Below are positions 57,905-64,000 of a DNA stretch of 64,000 bases, piece after piece. Both the position numbers and the translations under genes were made by a program. This stretch comes from Epichloe hybrida (Eukaryota > Ascomycota > Sordariomycetes > Hypocreales > Clavicipitaceae), in contig JAFEKR010000023.1 in the NCBI GenBank assembly GCA_019022495.1, forward strand, positions 558,001 to 622,000, given 5' to 3'. The notes beneath the pieces are model-generated. The model was not told the origin of the DNA. It searched no databases and was given only the letters and a program-made list of their open reading frames with translations. Each line of letters opens with the position of its first letter. Within the stretch, counting starts at the first letter, position 1.

Positions 57905-59644
57905 ATGGAGGTCGACACGATCGACGAACCCATCACCAGGGTGCGTGAGAATGGCGCCCTCGCCGTCGAAAAGACTCGAATGGAGCTCATGCCCAAGCAT
58001 GAGAAAGAAAAGCTTCGTCGCCTGCGGGAAGCTAACAAGGCGTATGGCCGAGGTAAAGGGATCAATACCAAACAGATCAAGGACAAGAAACTCCGAAGAA
58101 ATTTGAAGCAGTTGGAGACCAAGTTCCAAGATGCGACAATCAAAGCCAAGGACGCAGAGATTCTGCTTGAAAACACGGGCGGGTTCCTCGAAGCCGAAGG
58201 CGATCTGGAAAAGACGTACAAAGTTCGACAACATGCCATTGTATCGGAAGTGGGCGTGGCGACGGCCAAAAAGCGCTTCGATCTGAAACTCGATGCCCTC
58301 GGTCCCTACATCTGCGACTTCACGAGAAACGGCCGCGAGCTACTACTTGCTGGGCGGAAAGGCCATGTTGCGACAATGGATTGGCGCGAGGGCAAACTAG
58401 GCTGCGAGCTCCAGTTGGGAGAGACGATCCGGGATATCAAGTGGTTGCATAATAACCAGTACTTTGCCGTGGCGCAAAAGAAGTACGTTTACATATACGA
58501 CAGGAATGGCGTGGAATTGCACAACTTGAGGAAGCATAACGAGGTGACGCATATGGAGTTTCTACCATATCATTTCCTGTTGGCGACGATTGTGAGTTTT
58601 TCCGTTTTTCCGCCATCACAAGCACCCATACACATCGAAGAGGAATTTCCTGCAGAAACTAACACTTTTTGTGAATAGGGAGCCGGTGGCGTTCTCAAAT
58701 ACCAAGACACTTCGACCGGCCAGCTCGTTGCCGAGATGCCCTCTAAGCTCGGACAGCCCATGTCCATGGCACAAAACCCATACAATGGTGTTCTTCATGT
58801 GGGCCACCAAAACGGCACCGTCACACTATGGTCACCCAATTCACAAGAGCCCCTGGTCAAACTCCTCGCACACCGTGGCCCCGTTCGATCACTCGCCATG
58901 GACCGTGAGGGCCGATACATGGTTTCCACGGGACAGGATCTCAAGGTGGCGGTATGGGATATCCGCATGTTTAAAGAAGTGAACAGCTACTACACCCGTC
59001 AGCCCGCCTCGTCGGTGGCCATCTCAGATACCGGCCTGACAGCCGTCGGATGGGGAACCCAAACGACCGTCTGGAAAGGCCTGTTCAACAAAAACAAGGC
59101 AGTACAGGAAAAAGTGAAAACCCCATACATGACGTGGGGCGCAGAAGGCAAACGCATGGAGCGAGTCCGATGGTGTCCCTTCGAAGACGTTCTCGGTGTG
59201 AGCCACGATCAAGGCTTCTCATCGCTCATCATTCCCGGCGCTGGCGAAGCCAACTTTGACGCTCTGGAGCTCAACCCCTTCGAGACGGCCAAGCAGCGAC
59301 AAGAATCCGAAGTAAAGGGTTTGCTGAACAAGCTCGCGCCGGACATGATTGCCTTGGACCCCAACTTTATCGGAAACCTAGACTTGCGATCGAATGCGCA
59401 GAAGAAGGCGGAGAAGGACCTGGATGCCCCTGCCACCGACATTGCCGAGGAAATCAGGAATCGAGCCCGTGGCAAGAACGGCGCCCTGAAGAAGTATCTC
59501 CGGAAGCAGAGGAAGAAGAACATCATCGATGAGAAGAGAATGCGGGTGGATGAGCTGTGGAACGAGCAGCAGAAGCTCAAGGAAAAGAAGCGCAAGGAGG
59601 TGGAAGCCGATCTGGGACCTGCTTTGTCAAGATTTGCCAGGTAG
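57905..59644 (+). CDS. UTP7: SSU processome protein Utp7 (WD40, BING4)
   Basis: Join of 57905-58591 and 58679-59644, 550 residues. The 87-bp intron (GTGAGT/AATAG) restores FLLATIGAGGVLKYQDTSTG. Start ATG 57905 gives MEVDTIDEPITRVRENG. An upstream in-frame extension lacks conserved features. A charged N-terminal helix region (about 25-110) precedes a seven-bladed WD40 propeller (about 125-400) with PYICDFTRNGRELLLAGRKG, HQNGTVTLWSPNS and DREGRYMVSTGQDLKVAVWD. The BING4CT part follows (VLGVSHDQGFSSLIIPGAGE), then a Lys-rich tail. Family role: t-UTP/SSU processome component bound to 18S precursor and U3 snoRNP in the nucleolus. Confidence 0.95.
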
Positions 59645-60056
59645 GGCCACCAACCAGTTGGCGTCGTAAACCAATGGCATCTGGACAGCTGTATATAGTA
59701 CCCGTCGTGGCTAGGGCAAATGCCAAGTCATGATGCATGCATGTAAATCTTTTCTTGGCGTATAGAGCATCGTTTTCAACATTGCCGCATGACACGACAA
59801 ACACGTCTATTGTCTCTCTCTTCCAACGATGACACAAACTTGTATATGCTAGCAATTTTCTTGCGAACCTGATACCAAAATCCTTGACGCCTTTGATGTT
59901 TCCCGCTCTCTTATCGTGAGACCCTTTCTCACCAACCACTTGACTTCCCACTCCTCTTTCTTCTTCCAACCCACATCCTATTCGCGTAGTTCCTTCGCAC
60001 AGTTTATTCCACGAGAGAACGAAGCGATCCATGCCCAACGAGGAAACGGCACTCAA
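59645..60056. other. Convergent 3' flanks of UTP7 and PTH2
   Basis: 412 bp without a supported gene. Probably both 3' UTRs. Confidence 0.6.
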
Positions 60057-60895
60057 CTAAAGCAACTTCAAATGTCCCGTAACCTTGTCAACCAAGCTCT
60101 TGGGACCCGGCCCGACCCCCAGGACCGTCAAGCTCCCCGGATCAATCTGCGTCCTGCCCGCGTCCTCAATCACCTCGGCCGTGAGACCCATATCGAGCGC
60201 CTTGCACCGCAGCTCCGTCATCTCCTTCTCGCTCTTGACCTGCAGGGCAATCTTGGCCTGACCACGTTTCTCCCAGCGCCTGAGCACTCTTGCCTGTGGG
60301 CTGTCGGGGTTGGAGCGCGAAAGAGCCTTGTAGCATGCGAGGGTGGCGTGGGAGCACTGCGCGGCGATTTTGCCTGATGGACATTCGCGTTAGTTCTATT
60401 CGCTGTGGCGAGAACCAGTGACCGAGTGAAAAGTTTGACGGCGGAACAAGAAAAAGAGAGAAATATGGGTCAAAGTAATCGAAGTGGGAATACACACACA
60501 CCCTTTGTCATGCCCAGGTCCGTCCTGACCACCAGAACAAGCTTGCACTCCTCCTCATTCTGATCACCGCTGTTGTCCGGAGCAAGAGGCTTCTTGTCCG
60601 CGAGGCCGCCCACGCGAGCTCTGGCCCTCAGTCCCTGCTTCTGGTCCGCATCCTCGCCATTGGCCCAATTGGGCGCGTGGTCGAGAATAGTATCGTCTTC
60701 GTCAACGTCGCTCTCTTCGCTTTCGACAGGGTCGGTGAAGTTGCGACGGCGTTCCTCGGCGAGCGCAGGCGAGATGAGGTATCCTCTTGTCGTGTAGAGG
60801 CCAAACAGCCATCCTGTGATGAAGGTTGCGAGGGCCGTGGTCAAAATGACGCCCGTTTGGTCCCCTTGGTCGACAGCCATGGTGGCTGCTTGCAC
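60057..60895 (-). CDS. PTH2: Peptidyl-tRNA hydrolase 2 (Pth2/Bit1)
   Basis: Join of 60895-60502 and 60373-60057, 236 residues. Met6 at 60880 (MAVDQGD) is a likely alternative start giving 231. The 128-bp intron begins with a GTGTGTGTGT run and ends TCAG. Joining gives TDLGMTKGKIAAQCSHATLA. An N-terminal membrane segment (GVILTTALATFITGWLFGLY) fits outer-mitochondrial anchoring as for yeast Pth2. An acidic linker precedes the PTH2 domain (about 118-236) with LVLVVRTDLGMTKGKIAAQ, then HATLACYKA and IEDAGRTQIDPGSLTVLGVG, holding conserved catalytic-site residues. Family role: release of peptide from stalled peptidyl-tRNA. Divergent from the riboside kinase gene across 194 bp. Confidence 0.93.
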
Positions 60896-61089
60896 AGAAT
60901 GTTCTGCCGTGGTTGTGTTGGGATTTCGGGCGTGGCTTTAAAAAAAAAAAAAGGGTAAGACTGACTTGACTGACTGGAGAGGTGAGACTTGTTTTAGCCA
61001 AAATCGGCGTGCGTTGGCCAACCTCACGTAAACACCCCCATCTTCACCCGAGTTTTTCAACATTCAAATTTGATCCCCCCTTTTTCACA
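60896..61089. promoter_or_regulatory. Compact divergent promoter, PTH2 / nicotinamide riboside kinase
   Basis: Only 194 bp separate the two start codons, with an A12 run near 60,940 and a C/T-rich tract just before the kinase ATG. Confidence 0.5.
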
Positions 61090-62016
61090 ATGAGTGTCGA
61101 TAATCCCAATGCCCTTATCATCGGCATATCCGGCTGCTCCTCCAGCGGCAAAACCACACTCGCCCGCCTCCTCCGCGACATATTCCCAAACACGTTTATC
61201 CTCCACCAAGATGACTTTTACAAACCCGAGCCCGAGTGAGTTGCTGAAACTTCAAGAACCCGTCCCCCCCCTCCTAATTTACCACGCTGACACGTGCGTG
61301 GAAAAATAAAAAAAAAGGCTGCCGTCGAAAGATGGCTTCCTGGACTGGGACTGCGCCGGCGCATTAAATATTCCCGCCATGGCCGATGCATTATCGTACA
61401 TCAGGGAACATGCAGCATTTCCGGTACGCACCAAGCTGGACTTGAAAAAAAAAACCCGGGGGGGCAAAAAAAAAAAAAAAAACCACGACTGACTCCATCA
61501 TCACAGCCGACGCTAGACTCAAAGGAAGACCAGAACTCTGTTGGGAAATGTCCCGTCCCAGACACAACTGTCGCTGCGTTAAAGGCCAAAGTCAATAATG
61601 TTCTACCGCCTTCCCACTCCCTTCGGAACAAAGGACTGCGCCTGTGTATCCTGGATGGCTTCCTGCTGTACGCCCCTTCCATGGCCGCGATACAGCCTCA
61701 CATTGACCTCAAGTTGTTCGTGAGGACGTCGTTTGCTCGTGCCAAGGCGCGACGAGAAGCACGCGATGGCTATGTCACTATCGAAGGGTTCTGGACTGAC
61801 CCCCCTGGATATGTGGACAGGATCGTATGGCCGAATTATGTAGAGGAGCATGCTTGGATGTTTGAGAATGGTGATGTGGAGGGGCCGTACCGAGAAGATG
61901 CCTTGATTGAGGAACGTATCCAGGTGTTCAAGGAGGCCGGGGTGGATTACGATATGGAGCAGGTCCTGGGGTGGATGGTTGACATGGTGATTGAAGAACT
62001 TAAACGTCATGAATAG
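61090..62016 (+). CDS. NRK1: Nicotinamide riboside kinase
   Basis: Join of 61090-61235, 61318-61423 and 61507-62016, 253 residues. Introns of 82 and 83 bp restore YKPEPELPSKDGFLDWDCAG and EHAAFPPTLDSKEDQ. P-loop GISGCSSSGKTTLARLL (about 12-28), the conserved FILHQDDFYKPEPE, the substrate-site DWDCAGAL, the lid-type RTSFARAKARREARDGY, and FWTDPPGYVDRIVWPNYV agree with eukaryotic Nrk. Family role: phosphorylation of nicotinamide riboside to NMN in NAD salvage. Both introns contain long homopolymers (A9 before the first acceptor; A10, G and A17 runs in the second). The gene converges on DCL2 with 149 bp between. Confidence 0.92.
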
Positions 62017-62131
62017 AATTAGAATGGAGAACCAGAAGAACAGAGTTGCCATTGCTTCATCGAGACATATCCGAGGGATATTCTACGTGCTTTGAGTCAG
62101 CGTCAGCGCCCTCGGACAAATTCCCCTGCTC

Positions 62132-62161
62132 CGACACGACACGACACGACACGACACGACA
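62132..62161. repeat. CGACA pentanucleotide repeat
   Basis: Six near-perfect copies of a 5-bp unit lie in the 149-bp spacer between the kinase and the dicer gene. Confidence 0.85.
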
Positions 62162-62165
62162 GTCC

Positions 62166-64000
62166 TTAACTGCACACGCCCTGTTTCTCCTTGTCCATGA
62201 TCCGTACTGCTTCCTGCGCGGCTTTTATCTTCACCTCCTCCTTACTCACGCCATCAAAAACCTCGGCAACGACTCGTGGCCCGACCGACACACGACATGT
62301 AAACCTTGTCTCGCCTTCTGTCGCGTCTTGCACGCCAATGCTATAAGTGATGGTCTGCGCGACTGCGTACTTGCCCAGAAGCTCTTTGGGATGCTGCACT
62401 TGCACTCGGTCTCGGACCAGGCGATCGAGGTACGACAGAACACCGAGCCTTTCCAAAAGGGACTCGCACTCTTCGACAGATCCAGAGTCTACCCACATGG
62501 CCCCGAGCAGTGACTCGAATACATCCGAGTGAAACTTCTTGGCCTGCATTCGAGCAAGGAGAGCCCACGGGTAATGGTCTCCATCAGCCATGGTCGCCAG
62601 GATATCCCTTCTGAGCGTCTCATATCTTTTCTGAGCCGCGACTTGTTCGACCCCAATCGGCTCCGAGGAGTGCCTCATGAAATTCCATAGGGCCAATGAT
62701 GCTGTTTCCTTTTCGACCACCTCGAGATCGGCCGTTACAATCGTTTCGGTCTGCGCTTTATTGTGGTGGAGACACATGAAGGCTAGGAAGTCGCCATTGA
62801 CCATGGCGGTTTTCAGGGTATGCATCTGGTAATGTGGTAATGGCGGTGTGACTGAGAACAGCTTTCGAACAATGATGTAATCCAGGACTGCATCTCCAAT
62901 GAATTCCAGGTGCTCGTAGGATCGCGTGTCATGATTGAACAGGCACGAAGGATGTGTCATGGCTTCCAAGAGCAGCGACTTCTTCGAGAAGGTGTAGCCG
63001 ACCAGCTCTTCGAGCCGCTGCAGCTCTGGCGACAGCACAACTTTGTCCCGGGCCATTTCGTAAAAAACGCCGCGATTTTCTGTCATGTCTTGCCAATGAA
63101 TCTCCTTGATAAACGTAGATATACATGCCTGTGCTTTTCTTATCCCTCCATCAACGTACGACGCTCCGATGAGAGCCTCAGCCACATCAGCCAGGGTTTT
63201 GGTGGACATCTTACGCGGTAGCCTATCTTCAGGAACATCTGCATCGTAATTCGTCAAATACATTGGCCGCCATTTATGGCCAGTAAAGGATTTTGTCAGA
63301 ATGAATCTTGCGAGCCCTATGTCGATGGCTGCTCTGGAGAGCCTCGAGTTGCTTACTATGCTGTCTTTGAAGAACGACAGATAACCTTCCGGCCAATTGG
63401 GGTGAATGGCTGAGACTTGAATAGCAGCACAGTATTTCAGTATAGAGTCTCCAAGAAACTCGAGTCGCTCATAGTTGACGGGTTCCACGGCGCTCCGAGA
63501 GCTGATTGCTTCTCTGACAAGATCCAACTTGGTTATGTTGATCCCGCTCAGCAACGTCTTCGATAGCTCCTTGGCGACCAACATCACCTCTATCTCATGA
63601 AAGATGGAGGGTATGAGCATGCCGAGCCTAGCATATTTCAGTGAAACAGCATCCACTTTTGCCCAAGGGAGCGGAAGTACACGGGGATATAGCTTTGTAG
63701 TCGTCGGAGATGGCAATCCGGAAAGAATAGGGTGTAGAAAATCACTTCGCTTCGTCCACTTCTTGACGATCAAGTAAGGTACGTTCTCAGGCGCGACATC
63801 ATAGTCGAAGAGCGTACTTTGAACCTGTTCTGCAGGAGGTTTACTTTGAACAAGACCCAAGTACTGATAAGGGGTGCGTGACTCATCCCGTATCAAGTAG
63901 TCTCCCCCCGCGATTGTCTAGTCGCTCGCGTCAAATACCTTACTTCCAATATCTTCCAGGGACATGTTCATATCGCTGGCAGATATTTTCATGACATGAC
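62166..64000 (-). CDS. DCL2: Dicer-like protein 2, C-terminal part (gene runs off the window)
   Basis: An open - strand frame from about 63,901 to 62166 encodes the tandem RNase III region. RNase IIIa: YERLEFLGDSILKYCAAIQ and LADVAEALIGASYVDGG. RNase IIIb: YEHLEFIGDAVLDYIIVRK and DVFESLLGAMWVDSG. Both signature helices keep the acidic catalytic residues. A short dsRBD-like end (VFDGVSKEEVKIKAAQEAVR) follows. YQYLGLVQSKPPAE and YLIVKKWTKRSDFLHP place it with fungal DCL2, the siRNA-producing enzyme in quelling and antiviral silencing. Upstream, 63944-64000 continues in DCL2-like frame (MSLEDIGS), but a TAG at 63918-63920 intervenes. A 42-nt intron (63902-63943) would remove it. The helicase and dimerisation domains lie beyond the window. 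Confidence 0.92.
63902..63943 (-). other. Candidate 42-nt intron in DCL2
   Basis: GTAAGG donor and GGGGAG acceptor. Removing the segment keeps frame (DIGNYLIRDES) and eliminates the in-frame TAG. The length is at the lower limit for fungal introns, so a real nonsense codon is the alternative. Confidence 0.45.

Noticed and set aside
63918..63938. 21-nt GT...TAG segment as an intron in DCL2
   Set aside because: Starts with GT, ends with AG and keeps frame, but is far shorter than any known spliceosomal intron in fungi. The 42-nt alternative is more credible.
1..64000. tRNA, rRNA or CRISPR features
   Set aside because: No cloverleaf with A and B boxes, no rRNA-like sequence and no regularly spaced repeats were seen. 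A tRNA scan would be decisive but could not be run.

Overview
The window reads as nuclear DNA of a filamentous ascomycete: genes with short GT-AG introns (about 50-350 bp), CT-rich leaders, and orthologues such as Rho1, Get1, Rud3, Tsr1, Utp7, Nop15 and a dicer-like protein. Gene content and the repeat-induced point mutation (RIP) signature point to Sordariomycetes, probably Hypocreales; this placement is inference. No bacterial operon, CRISPR array, tRNA or rRNA was seen.

Two compartments are obvious. Positions 1 to about 19,020 are an AT-rich, gene-free, RIP-mutated transposon block. It holds the 3' end of a Ty3/gypsy chromovirus (1-1977), a foldback element between 194-bp direct repeats (2899-3697), a degenerate tandem array (3700-4515), and a nested pair of Ty1/copia retrotransposons. 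The outer copia element (+ strand, 4938-18850, 308-bp LTRs, TSD ATAAT) was hit inside its left LTR by a second copia element (- strand, 5074-12191, 824-bp LTRs), after which both were riddled with C-to-T and G-to-A changes that also removed both reverse-transcriptase active sites.

From about 19.6 kb on the sequence is ordinary gene-rich DNA. In order: a drug/polyamine-type MFS transporter (-), an inositol-type sugar transporter (-), a protein prenyltransferase alpha-repeat protein (-), GET1 (+), a MITE, a conserved membrane protein (+), the golgin RUD3 (-), nucleolar NOP15 (-), an SMN-like protein (+), a secreted cupredoxin-fold protein (+), a SERF-like protein (-), a non-RIPed copia gag/LTR relic (-), a GPI-type aspartic protease (+), a vacuolar-type amino-acid transporter (+), a 36-residue cysteine protein (+), RHO1 (-), a mitochondrial ribosomal protein uL24m (+), urease accessory UreG (+), TSR1 (-), UTP7 (+), peptidyl-tRNA hydrolase 2 (-), a nicotinamide riboside kinase (+) and the 3' part of a dicer-like 2 gene (-) cut by the window end.

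Themes: ribosome biogenesis and translation are well represented (NOP15, TSR1, UTP7, uL24m, PTH2), with TSR1 and UTP7 sharing a 364-bp divergent promoter region. Several other neighbours are divergent pairs. Nothing resembles a secondary-metabolite cluster. All exon boundaries were set by hand from splice consensus, frame continuity and recalled family similarity, not from transcript data.
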